Under the pieces are notes generated by a model, which did no database searches, was not told the DNA's origin, and saw only the letters and a program-made list of their open reading frames with translations. DNA of 32,084 bases from Clostridia bacterium (GTDB taxonomy: Bacteria > Bacillota > Clostridia > Oscillospirales > CAG-272), in NCBI GenBank assembly GCA_017456145.1, contig JAFTJZ010000023.1, forward strand, positions 1-32,084. The letters run 5' to 3'. A program made the position numbers and the translations under genes. This document shows, in pieces, positions 7,747 to 16,800 of this stretch (positions are counted from its first letter, which is position 1; each line of letters starts with the position of its first letter).

Positions 7747-8433
7747 TCAATCAAATCGGTCTTTTCTGATCTCCTGACGGCGTTTGGTCAGCGCCATGAT
7801 CAAGCCGACCGTGTTGTCGGAGATCTCGGGATTCTTGGCATACCGTGCTTGATCGTAAGTGGAGAAGATGACCTTCTCCTCCTCCTCCAGCACCAGATCC
7901 TCGGCAATTTCGTCCGGCGTCATCTGACGGTTGAGCTTGTAGCCGCTGCGGATACGCTTGATCATGTACTCGATGTAAAGGAAACGAACGCGCTGGCGGT
8001 TGTCCAGCTGCTCTGTCCATTTCTGATCGTTTTTGAGACGCTTTTTGCGATGTGCGTTTTTCTCGCGATCCTTCCATAAGAAGGTCCGCTCATCCTCGCC
8101 CCAGCCGGCCCATCTGCCAATGCCAAGGAACTTGGCGATCTTGCGGATGCACCAAGCCGCAGGGAAGAAAATGATCGCACCGACGCGCTCAGAGATCTCG
8201 TCCAGCAGATCCTGGATCTCCTCGCTCAACAGTTTCTTAAAGGAGCTGACGAACAGAATGATGAAGACGATCATCGCCACAAAGCCGATGCCGCGCTGAG
8301 CACGCCCTGTGTGCGTTTGTGTGTACCAGACCGAGATCAACGCGCATACCAGATAGATCGCGGTGATGATCAGCCGCTTGGTGCTCAGCTCTCCCCACAT
8401 ACGGCGAAGAGCGTTCAAAAGATTCTTGATCAT
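7747..8433 (-). CDS. Two-pass membrane protein with DUF4129-like C-terminus
   Basis: The 228-residue protein has two membrane segments (about residues 19-37 and 49-66), a possible third hydrophobic patch near 85-95, then a charged cytosolic region. The C-terminal part (about 145-228), with GYKLNRQMTPDEIAEDL and a later STYDQARYAKNPEISD segment, matches the general pattern of DUF4129 domains, which usually form the tail of membrane transglutaminases in MoxR-DUF58 clusters. No transglutaminase catalytic triad is present. The start overlaps the DUF58 stop codon (ATGA), and GGGAGGTG lies inside the end of that gene, so translation is coupled. I infer that it fills the place of the transglutaminase partner in this cluster. 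Confidence 0.75.
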   Translation of the reverse strand: MIKNLLNALRRMWGELSTKRLIITAIYLVCALISVWYTQTHTGRAQRGIGFVAMIVFIILFVSSFKKLLSEEIQDLLDEISERVGAIIFFPAAWCIRKIAKFLGIGRWAGWGEDERTFLWKDREKNAHRKKRLKNDQKWTEQLDNRQRVRFLYIEYMIKRIRSGYKLNRQMTPDEIAEDLVLEEEEKVIFSTYDQARYAKNPEISDNTVGLIMALTKRRQEIRKDRFD

Positions 8434-9641
8434 ACCGCGTCACCTCCCTCATACAGATCCTCGGCGGTCAGAAGAACCACCTTGACCGAGTTGCCCATCT
8501 GTTCCAGCGCAGCCACGCGGGTCAGCGTGTCCTCGCTCATGACGTAGCAGAAGATGACGATCTCGGTATCGGACATACCCTCGGTGATGTCGTACTCCAG
8601 AAGAGAGTTGAACGATGCACCGTCCTGCGGGAGCAGCGCTGCCATGGCGCGCATGATCTCCATCATGTGTGCCTCGCTGCTGTCTTTGGGGAAACGCAGC
8701 GAAAGCGAGCCGTCCAGCAGCTTGCAGTTGGCGGCAAAGCCGACGGCATATCCCGCGTATACCGCATCTCGGATCAGAGCGGAGGAGTAGGAGAGTCCCC
8801 GCTCGGCGCGCGCGGTGTATTCCTCATGATTCATGACCGTGCCGATGGGGAGATGGAAATCCATATAGACCATCAGACGGCGGGAGGCACAGAAATCGCG
8901 GTTGTTGACCTTCAGCGGCGAGGCGCTGCTGCCCGAGATCGGCACGCGGGCGCTTGCCTTGAAGTTGATCTGGGAGACCGTGTCGCCAAAGCGGTAGTCA
9001 CGGATGCCGGAAAGAGAGAAAGGATCGGAATACAGGGGGCGCATACTGGTGTATTCACCCTGCAAGCGTCCCACGGCAAGGCGGGACAGACTCATGGGGA
9101 TGACCTTGGGATAAACGTATAGCTCGGCGGGAGATTGCAGCGGCACCGCGCCGCCGCGGTCGTAGATCGATGCGGTCTGCAGCTGGTAATATCCTCTTGC
9201 CGTGCAGCGAAGACGGTGACGGCGGCGGATCTGTACGTAGGGCAGCAGCTGGAACCGGCTGATCAGCACGGGCATGGTCGTGGTCTTTCCCGTGCCGTAC
9301 TCTTCGATCTCAAAGCAGGGATAGAGATATGACTCCACATCCACAAACAGCAGCGGAAAGAATCCGCGGTTGCGGATGGTCTCGATCATCTCGACCGTTT
9401 CCCCCTCATAGATGCCGTCGCGGGAGAAGGTGCGCTCGTATTCAATGTTTCCAAGGTGCGAGGTGCGCAGACGCATATAGATTCGCACCAGAATAAACAG
9501 AAACAGCGCAACGCCCAAAAAGATCAGGATCCCACGGAAGACGTCCGAGGCGATGAAGTCGAAGATCTTCTCCATCACAGCAGCCATTTGATCCGAAAAA
9601 CTCTCCTCCGCCTCCAATGTGCGAATTTGAAAATTTTTCAT
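8430..9641 (-). CDS. DUF58 domain membrane protein, MoxR cluster 1
   Basis: The protein has 403 residues with one hydrophobic segment (about 37-55) and then a beta-rich region. The diagnostic DUF58 motif IRDYRFGDTVSQINFKASAR lies near residue 212, followed by a von-Willebrand-factor-A-like fold with YMDFHLP at about 255. DUF58 proteins are almost always encoded next to MoxR AAA+ ATPases and are thought to act with them on envelope or extracytoplasmic targets. The start shares one base with the moxR stop codon (TGATG) and the end overlaps the next gene by four bases, so the three proteins are likely made in fixed ratio. Confidence 0.9.
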   Translation of the reverse strand: MKNFQIRTLEAEESFSDQMAAVMEKIFDFIASDVFRGILIFLGVALFLFILVRIYMRLRTSHLGNIEYERTFSRDGIYEGETVEMIETIRNRGFFPLLFVDVESYLYPCFEIEEYGTGKTTTMPVLISRFQLLPYVQIRRRHRLRCTARGYYQLQTASIYDRGGAVPLQSPAELYVYPKVIPMSLSRLAVGRLQGEYTSMRPLYSDPFSLSGIRDYRFGDTVSQINFKASARVPISGSSASPLKVNNRDFCASRRLMVYMDFHLPIGTVMNHEEYTARAERGLSYSSALIRDAVYAGYAVGFAANCKLLDGSLSLRFPKDSSEAHMMEIMRAMAALLPQDGASFNSLLEYDITEGMSDTEIVIFCYVMSEDTLTRVAALEQMGNSVKVVLLTAEDLYEGGDAV

Positions 9642-10603
9642 CAGTCTCTTGCCTCAAATACCGCCTCGGTGGGAACGGTCACGCCGGAGAGAATGTCGTC
9701 GATGATCTCCGCGGCAGCGTTCTTGCGGATGCGCAGTGCGTTCTCCAGTACCATGCGGTGCTCCAGTACGGGGTGAGCTGCACGCTTGATGTCGTCGGGC
9801 AAAACGAAGTCACGGCCTGCAATGGCGGCATAGCCCTTGGCGGCCTTCATCAGCGACAGTGCGCCACGGGGGCTGACGCCCAATACCACGCGAGGATAAT
9901 CGCGGGTCTTTTCCACGATGGCGGATATGTAGCCCATCAGCTCGCGGCAGATGTAGATGTTCGGCAGCTCGGCGATGGCCTCCTTCATCTCCTCGGCGGT
10001 GACGACGCTCTCCAGCGTGGTCAGGGGGCTGGTCTTGTCAAAGCGAGCGAGAATGTCGACACTCTCCTCATGGGTGGGATACTGCATCGAGCCCTTCATC
10101 AAAAAGCGGTCCAGCTGTGCCTCGGGCAGCGGGAAGGTACCCATGCTCTCAACGGGGTTCTGGGTCGCGATGACCATAAAGGGCGAGGCAAGGGGATAGG
10201 TCTTGCCGTCGATGGTGGCTTGAGCCTCCTCCATGCACTCGAGCAGACCGGACTGGGTCTTGGGCGTTGCACGGTTGATCTCGTCGGCAAGGACGATGTT
10301 GGCGAAGATGGGACCGGGGATAAACTCAAATTCGGATTTTTTCATATTGAAGAAATTGACGCCCGTAATGTCGGAGGGGAGCAGGTCGGGCGTAAACTGA
10401 ATACGCTTGAAGTCGCAGCCGACCGAGGCGGCGAGCGATTTAATCAGCATGGTCTTACCCGTGCCGGGAACGTCCTCCAGCAGAATGTGACCGCCACAGA
10501 GCATACTGACCAGCAGCATATCCACGGTATCGTCCTTACCGACGATGACGCGGGCGATGTTTTCTTTGATTTTCTTGTAAACGGATGAGATATGGTTGGG
10601 CAT
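9641..10603 (-). CDS. MoxR-family AAA+ ATPase, cluster 1
   Basis: The 320-residue protein has Walker A EDVPGTGKT at residues 43-51, Walker B VLADEIN at 104-110, and the MoxR features TPDLLPSDITG near 71 and ATQNPVE further on. Family members act as chaperone-like ATPases that remodel or activate partner proteins. The usual MoxR length is kept. The start has AAAGGA about 11 bases upstream and a consensus promoter about 65 bases upstream. It is the first gene of a three-gene coupled operon. Confidence 0.94.
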   Translation of the reverse strand: MPNHISSVYKKIKENIARVIVGKDDTVDMLLVSMLCGGHILLEDVPGTGKTMLIKSLAASVGCDFKRIQFTPDLLPSDITGVNFFNMKKSEFEFIPGPIFANIVLADEINRATPKTQSGLLECMEEAQATIDGKTYPLASPFMVIATQNPVESMGTFPLPEAQLDRFLMKGSMQYPTHEESVDILARFDKTSPLTTLESVVTAEEMKEAIAELPNIYICRELMGYISAIVEKTRDYPRVVLGVSPRGALSLMKAAKGYAAIAGRDFVLPDDIKRAAHPVLEHRMVLENALRIRKNAAAEIIDDILSGVTVPTEAVFEARD

Positions 10604-10665
10604 GAGATGAGATCCTTTCCTGTTTTTTGACGCACGAATGGATGCGATGCGTCCATATTACCTTT

Positions 10666-10694
10666 ATTATACAATAAAACTGAAAAAATTACAA
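10666..10694 (-). promoter_or_regulatory. SigA-type promoter of MoxR cluster 1
   Basis: On the minus strand TTGTAA (10689-10694) and TATAAT (10666-10671) are spaced by 17 bases. The short leader contains GACGCA...TGCGTC, a small hairpin at about 10629-10653. Confidence 0.8.
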
Positions 10695-10858
10695 GGGCTT
10701 TTGTACGTTTTTCGAGGCATCATACAAGTTTTTTTTGCAAAAAATTCCGAAAAGCAGGGCGTTGTGCGTTATTTTTAAGCGAGGGGACTCATATACTGGG
10801 ATGAAAAACGGCTCCCGATGAGGAGTGTCGGAAGGTTAAGATAAAAAGGAGTGAAAAT

Positions 10859-13612
10859 ATGCTGACGATCAGGGAACGCCCCGCGGTGCACGGACTATGC
10901 GAGAGGACCGCAGGGCAAGGGGAAACATCGCAAGCCCGGACGGTGCGCGCCGTTGTCGGCCTTGATGAGGCGCAGATACAGCGCTCGCGACTTGCACACG
11001 GAGATAATCGTCTGACACGGCAGCGTCAACGCAGCTTTCTTTCTTATTTTTTGGGAAATCTGAAGGATCCCGTCATCCGTATTCTGCTGATGGCACTGGC
11101 ACTCAACCTGCTGTTGACCATCCGCGGGAGCGACTGGGTGGAAACGGTGGGCATCGCGGTCTCGGTGCTGCTGGCAACACTGATCTCGACGCTCTCGGAG
11201 TGTGGCTCCGAGCGGGCTTTTACTCGCCTGCAGGAGCGGGAGTCGGGGCGGGTCTGTCGGGTGCTGCGCAGAGAAGGCATCCGTGAGATCCCGTGGGACG
11301 AGGTGGTCGTCGGGGACATCGTCAGCCTTGGCGCGGGTGAAAGCGTTCCCGCTGACGGTGTCATGGTGCGCGGAGAGCTACGCATCGACCAATCTGCCAT
11401 GACGGGGGAGAGCCGAGAGGTGCGTAAGCGAGTGGGTGAGGACGGTGCAAAGGCACCCATGAGCGTGGAGCGGGAGGATTGCATCTTCCGCGGCAGCTCC
11501 GTTTTGCGAGGCGAGGGCTTGTTTCGAGTCGAGACGGTGGGAGACGCCACGCTGCTTGGCGGTATCTCCCGCGAGGTGCAAAGCGAGGTGCGGGAAAGTC
11601 CGCTGCGGCTGCGATTGTCCAAGCTGGCAGGACAGATCAGCGTGGTGGGATATATCGCTGCGGTGCTGGTGGCGGCGGCGTATCTGTTTCATACCTTTTT
11701 TGCGGACAGCGGTTTCTCAAGGGAGATCATGATGATGAAACTGACCGATCTGCCGTATTTGCTCTCGGCGCTGCTCCATGCACTGACGCTGGGGCTGACG
11801 GTCATTGTCGTCGCCGTTCCCGAAGGACTGCCTATGATGATCGCGGTGGTGCTCAGTGCCAATACGCGACGAATGGTACGAGATCAGGTGCTGGTGCGAA
11901 AGCCTGCGGGTATTGAGGCGGCGGGGAGCATGAATTTGCTGTTCACCGATAAAACAGGGACATTGACCGAGGGCAAGCTTGGCGTGGGAGAGCTACTGAC
12001 CTGCGAGCGGAGCTATCCCGATGCATCTGCCCTTTTGCGAGAGGGGAACGGCAGAGCAGAGCTGCTTGCTCTGTCTTTCGGCGAAAATAATGCTGCGTTG
12101 ATGGGAGATGCCGATGTGCCGATCGGCGGAAACGCCACCGACCGCGCACTGCTTGCCGCCCTGCGGGCCGGACCCTCGGTTCCCTTGCCGCCCATCGCGC
12201 AGATCATGCATAGTTGTCCCTTTGACAGTGCCAAAAAATTCTCGGCTTGCACGATGCGGCTGCGGGACGGCCGGGTGCTGACACTGATCAAGGGAGCACC
12301 CGAGCGGCTGCTCCCCTATTGCAAGCAAGCTTATGACGCAGACGGCAGAGCCGGGACGTTTGATCGTGCTGCGATGCAGAGACAGATCGGACTGAGAACG
12401 CAAAGAGGAGAGCGGATGCTGTCCATGGCGGTCATTCCCGGTGCCGTTTCTCTTGCGGCTATGGAGAAGGGGGCGTTTGACGGCGCGATCTTTTTGTGTG
12501 CGATACAGATGTGTGATCGCCTTCGCCCCGAGGCACCGAAGGCGGTTCAAACCTTGCGGCGGGCGGGAGTGCAGGTGGTCATGATTACGGGAGATGCCCC
12601 CGAGACGGCGGCAAGCATTGCAAAAGCGTGCGGGATCCTTGGCGGTGAATGTGATCGGGTACTGACGGGGGAGGCACTGTCAAGGCTTTCCGATTTTGAG
12701 GTGCGGGAGCTCTTGCCCCATCTGGCGGTGGTGGCCAGAGCGCAGCCGAGCGATAAGAGCCGTCTGGTTCGGGTGGCGCAGGAGGAAAATCGCGTGGTTG
12801 GTATGACGGGTGACGGTGTCAATGATGCGCCCGCATTGCGACGGGCGGATATCGGCTTTGCCATGGGCGGCGGCTCGGATGTGGCAAAGGACGCGGGCGA
12901 CATCATCATTCTGGACAACAATTTGGCCTCCATTGTCAATGCGGTGCTATATGGGCGCAACATTTTCAAGAGCATCCGAAAATTCATCACGCTGCAGCTG
13001 ACCATGAATTTTTGTGCGGTCGGCGTCTCGATGATCGGTCCGTTTATCGGGGTGGATGCCCCTGTGACGGTGGTGCAGATGCTTTGGATCAATCTGATCA
13101 TGGATACGCTGGGTGGGCTGGCCTTTGCGGGCGAGGCGGCGCTGCCATCCTGCCTTGAGGAGCCGCCCAAACGGCGGGATACCCCTATTTTGTGTCGCTA
13201 TATGGTCGATCAGATCGCGCTGCTCGGGTCATATACCGTGGCACTGTGCATCTTTTTTCTCAAAAGTCCTTGGGTGCGGGCACAATTCCGCGGCGGGGAG
13301 GGTGAGCTGTGTCATCTGACGGCGTTCTTTGCTTTGTTTATTTTTGCATCGGTATTCAATTGCTTTAACACCCGCTCCGACCGCCGGAATCCTCTCTCGG
13401 GGCTGCGAAAAAACCGCGCCTTTATGGGCATTATGCTGCTGATCCTCGGGGTGCAGATCGCCTTTGTCTACCTTGGCGGCAGCGTGCTGCGAACCGTACC
13501 GCTGACGGTGCGGGAGCTGGGGTTGACCGCGCTGATGGCGCTCACCGTTCTTCCCGCCGACCAGCTGCGCAAGCAGCTCTGGAAATGGAGAGGGCACACG
13601 GATCGCTTTTGA
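10859..13612 (+). CDS. Calcium-translocating P-type ATPase, PMCA-type
   Basis: The 917-residue protein is a complete P2-type ATPase. The actuator motif TGES is at 182-185, the phosphorylated aspartate is D364 in DKTGTLTEG, and the hinge motif MTGDGVNDAP begins at M649. The fourth membrane segment has VPEGLPMM and the sixth has NLIMDT, the combination found in plasma-membrane-type calcium pumps. About ten membrane helices are expected. Its role would be export of Ca2+ from the cytoplasm at the expense of ATP. AAAAGGAG lies upstream of the ATG. No strong promoter was identified; TATACT at 10792 is a possible -10. The gene is flanked by the two MoxR clusters. Manganese or another divalent cation cannot be excluded. 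Confidence 0.92.
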   Translation: MLTIRERPAVHGLCERTAGQGETSQARTVRAVVGLDEAQIQRSRLAHGDNRLTRQRQRSFLSYFLGNLKDPVIRILLMALALNLLLTIRGSDWVETVGIAVSVLLATLISTLSECGSERAFTRLQERESGRVCRVLRREGIREIPWDEVVVGDIVSLGAGESVPADGVMVRGELRIDQSAMTGESREVRKRVGEDGAKAPMSVEREDCIFRGSSVLRGEGLFRVETVGDATLLGGISREVQSEVRESPLRLRLSKLAGQISVVGYIAAVLVAAAYLFHTFFADSGFSREIMMMKLTDLPYLLSALLHALTLGLTVIVVAVPEGLPMMIAVVLSANTRRMVRDQVLVRKPAGIEAAGSMNLLFTDKTGTLTEGKLGVGELLTCERSYPDASALLREGNGRAELLALSFGENNAALMGDADVPIGGNATDRALLAALRAGPSVPLPPIAQIMHSCPFDSAKKFSACTMRLRDGRVLTLIKGAPERLLPYCKQAYDADGRAGTFDRAAMQRQIGLRTQRGERMLSMAVIPGAVSLAAMEKGAFDGAIFLCAIQMCDRLRPEAPKAVQTLRRAGVQVVMITGDAPETAASIAKACGILGGECDRVLTGEALSRLSDFEVRELLPHLAVVARAQPSDKSRLVRVAQEENRVVGMTGDGVNDAPALRRADIGFAMGGGSDVAKDAGDIIILDNNLASIVNAVLYGRNIFKSIRKFITLQLTMNFCAVGVSMIGPFIGVDAPVTVVQMLWINLIMDTLGGLAFAGEAALPSCLEEPPKRRDTPILCRYMVDQIALLGSYTVALCIFFLKSPWVRAQFRGGEGELCHLTAFFALFIFASVFNCFNTRSDRRNPLSGLRKNRAFMGIMLLILGVQIAFVYLGGSVLRTVPLTVRELGLTALMALTVLPADQLRKQLWKWRGHTDRF

Positions 13613-13626
13613 AGGAGAAGAGCACG

Positions 13627-13761
13627 GTGAAATCCTCTTGCATACCGCATTCTCCACCGACGCCGCAAAAGGAGCGCTGTGGGCCCTTTTGTCCTCCACT
13701 GAGACCAAAAGGGAAAAAATACCTGTGTACAGATTGTAAACAATCATTAAAAATCTCTTAA
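13627..13761 (+). CDS. Possible 44-residue cysteine-rich peptide
   Basis: A GTG-started frame of 44 codons begins 14 bases after the calcium ATPase stop. AAGGAG at 13612-13617, overlapping that stop codon, lies nine bases upstream. The translation is basic and has cysteines at 5, 18, 22, 34 and 37, in the patterns CGPFC (CxxxC) and CTDC (CxxC). This resembles a small zinc-knuckle or zinc-ribbon fold. It ends seven bases before the -35 box of the next gene. It might equally be an accidental frame, and there is no assigned family. Confidence 0.4.
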   Translation: MKSSCIPHSPPTPQKERCGPFCPPLRPKGKKYLCTDCKQSLKIS

Positions 13762-13767
13762 ATTCTA

Positions 13768-13796
13768 TTGCTTTTTTGAAGGGGATGTGGTATAAT
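13768..13796 (+). promoter_or_regulatory. Promoter of the LRR surface protein gene
   Basis: TTGCTT (13768-13773) and TATAAT (13791-13796) are spaced by 17 bases, and the -10 is extended by an upstream TGG. Transcription would start about 80 bases before the ATG. Confidence 0.85.
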
Positions 13797-13885
13797 GTGT
13801 ATATCTATGACTATGCCGACACAACGGCTTGTGATTGACTGCATCACAGTGTGCGTCGGAGAATATCAAGGAGGTCTAACGAAAT

Positions 13886-16800
13886 ATGAAAAAATTCCAA
13901 AAAGTGCTCTCGATCGTGCTGACCGCGGCGATGCTGCTCGGCCTGCTCTCGGGCATGACGACCGCATTCGCGGAAGAAAGTACGACGCCGTTTTATGACA
14001 GTGGATATTGTGGTACGAATGTTACATATATGTACAACGGTTCCACAAAGACGTTGACGATCAACGGTATGTACAGCAGTTCCACGATGACCGATTTTGC
14101 CAGAGGTGAGGCGCCTTGGTATGAATACAGCGGAGAGATTTCCACGGTGAATGTTACGAATGTTCGACACATTGGTAACTATGCCTTCAACAATCTCGTT
14201 GCATGCACTGCATATTCACTTCCCAGCACGCTGACCACGATCGGTGCATATGCATTTTCGAGTAACAATGCGTTATCGACCATCACGGTGCCTCCATCGG
14301 TGACCAAGATCGGAGAATTCGCATTTTTTAACACGGGTCTGACATATTCTTCTTTCCCGCTTACGGCAGATATTTCCTATGGCAATGAGGATTTGACCGA
14401 TTCCAATCCCTTGTATGCTGCTGCCAACGTCACGGAGTTGTATTCCGGAATCAGCGGTAGCTTGAAATGGGTGATCTACAGAGATGGTACGCTCTCCATT
14501 GCTCCGCAGGTTTCCGGTGCTATGTCCACCATGACCAATTATACACAAGGAAATGCTCCGTGGAGCTCCTATAGCTCCTCCATCAAGACGGTTAAGGTGG
14601 AGGCGGGTGTGCTGAACATCGGCACGTATGCTTTTTATGGCCTTACCAACCTGACTTCGGTCACGATTGGTGAAAATGTATCGCGGATCGGAGCTTATGC
14701 GTTTTATAACTGCTCCAAGCTGCCGAGTGTAGTTTTGCCTGCCTCGGTCGTCATAATTGAAGACTATGCTTTTTATGGTTGTGTGGCCCTGACGGCTGCA
14801 TCCTCTCCCTTGGCGTACGGTGAGATCACGATCTCGACAGTAGGTGGCGGTAATGCATCGCTGATGGGAGTGCTTGCCTATGCCAGCAGCGGTACGACAG
14901 ATAGCGGCAGTTGCGGCGTTGGCGTGACATATGCCTACAACACCAATACAAAGACATTGGAAATTTCCGGTTCGGGTATGATGACCGACTATGTGTCCTC
15001 TACGACGACTCCATGGCAGGCTTATCGCCAGGATGTAAAATATATCCTTGTCGGAGATGGTGTTCGCTCGATTGGCAATTATGCCTTTGCCGATATGATG
15101 AACGTGCAAGCTGTTTCTATCGGTAATGCGGTCAACACCATTGGCGCTTCGGCTTTGAAGAATTGCGCGAAACTGACTTATATCACTTTGCCTGAAAATG
15201 TGTTCTATGTTTATAGTGGTGCATTCAGTGGTTGCTCCAGTCTTGCGATAGCGACTTATGCGGGCGATAGATCGGCACTGACCATTATGGACGGCAACTA
15301 TGAATTATCTAATGCCTTGAATTATGGTAACAGCACGGGTGGTAGTACGAGTACTCCGACCGTTCCGGATTACGGTACGGTTCCCGGTACCGAGATCTTC
15401 TGGCAGTTTTCTGCGGGTGCTTTGATTTTATATTCCACCGTGAGCAGCGGTGAGGCACTTCCTTCTTTTGCCAGTGCTTCTTCGGCTCCCTGGGCACACC
15501 GTGCATCTCAAATCACTTCGATTACCATGCATGGCATTACCTCGATCGGTTCTTATGCTTTTGCGGGGATGACGCAGCTCAGCTCGGTTACTTTTGCATC
15601 CAACACGACGCAAATCGGGTCTTATGCTTTTATGGGGGCGTCTTCCTTGAGGTCGCTTTCCCTGCCTTCTTCGCTGACGACGATTATGGCTTATGCGTTC
15701 TACAGCTGTACCGGCGTGGTTGCAACGACGCCGAATACGTTGGCGCAAATGACGTTGTATACATTTGGTAACGAAGGACTGGTTCTGAATTACAATGGTG
15801 GCAGTACAACCGGTGGTAATACCGGAAGTGGTGGCACTACCACTCCGGATACGAACACGGGATCTTGTGGTGTCAATCTGATCTACACCTTCGATGAGAC
15901 TACAGGGACGTTGAACATTTCCGGTACGGGTGCCATGGAGACCTTTGCGAATGCAGCATATGCACCATGGTATGAGCATATTTACGACATCAAACACATT
16001 GTGATCTCGGATGGTGTCACCAACATCAGTGCATATGCGTTCTACCACGCGTATAATCTGGAAACGTTGCGCATGGGCAATACGCTGACCCGCATTGGCA
16101 GTTATGCATTCAATTTGTGCAGAAACCTGACCTCCGCATACGTGGATGTTGCCTCCAGTGCGATTACCATTGAAACGGGTAACGTCTATTTGCAGAATGT
16201 CCTGACATACGGTACCGGAAACGGCTCCAGCTCCAACCCGGGTACAACGACTCCCAGTATTTCCAACACCATTACCGGCACCAACGTGACCTGGTCCTTT
16301 GATGCATTATCGGGCGCGCTGATTATCGCAGGTACGGGCGCGATCCCGGATTATAGCGCATCCAGCGGAACTCCTTGGTATGCGTACAACTCTTATATCA
16401 AGCGCATTTCCGTCTATTCCGGTGTCACAAGCATCGGTGACAATGCATTTGCCGGCATGACCGGCGTGGTGGATGTGTTTGTTGCGGGCACGGTAACCTC
16501 TATTGGTGAGGGCGCGTTCCGTGGCTGTTCCTCCATTGAGACCATGCAGCTGTCCTCCGGTCTTGAGACCATCGAAAGTGCTGCTTTCCGCGGCTGTGCC
16601 GCTCTGAAGACACTCGCGCTGCCCACTACGCTCAAATCGCTGGGAAGTGATGCGTTCCGTGAGTGCGTCTCGCTTGAGAGTGTCAGTATCCCCGCAAGTG
16701 TGACCACACTGGCAAACGATGTATTCAACAACTGTATTGCTCTTGAGGACGTAACCTTTGCAGAAGGGCTGACCTCCATTGGCGATCGTGCCTTCCTTGG

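Noticed and set aside
10762-10797. TTGTGC and TATACT as promoter of the calcium ATPase gene
   Set aside because: The spacing is 24 bases, too long for SigA; TATACT alone is weak evidence.
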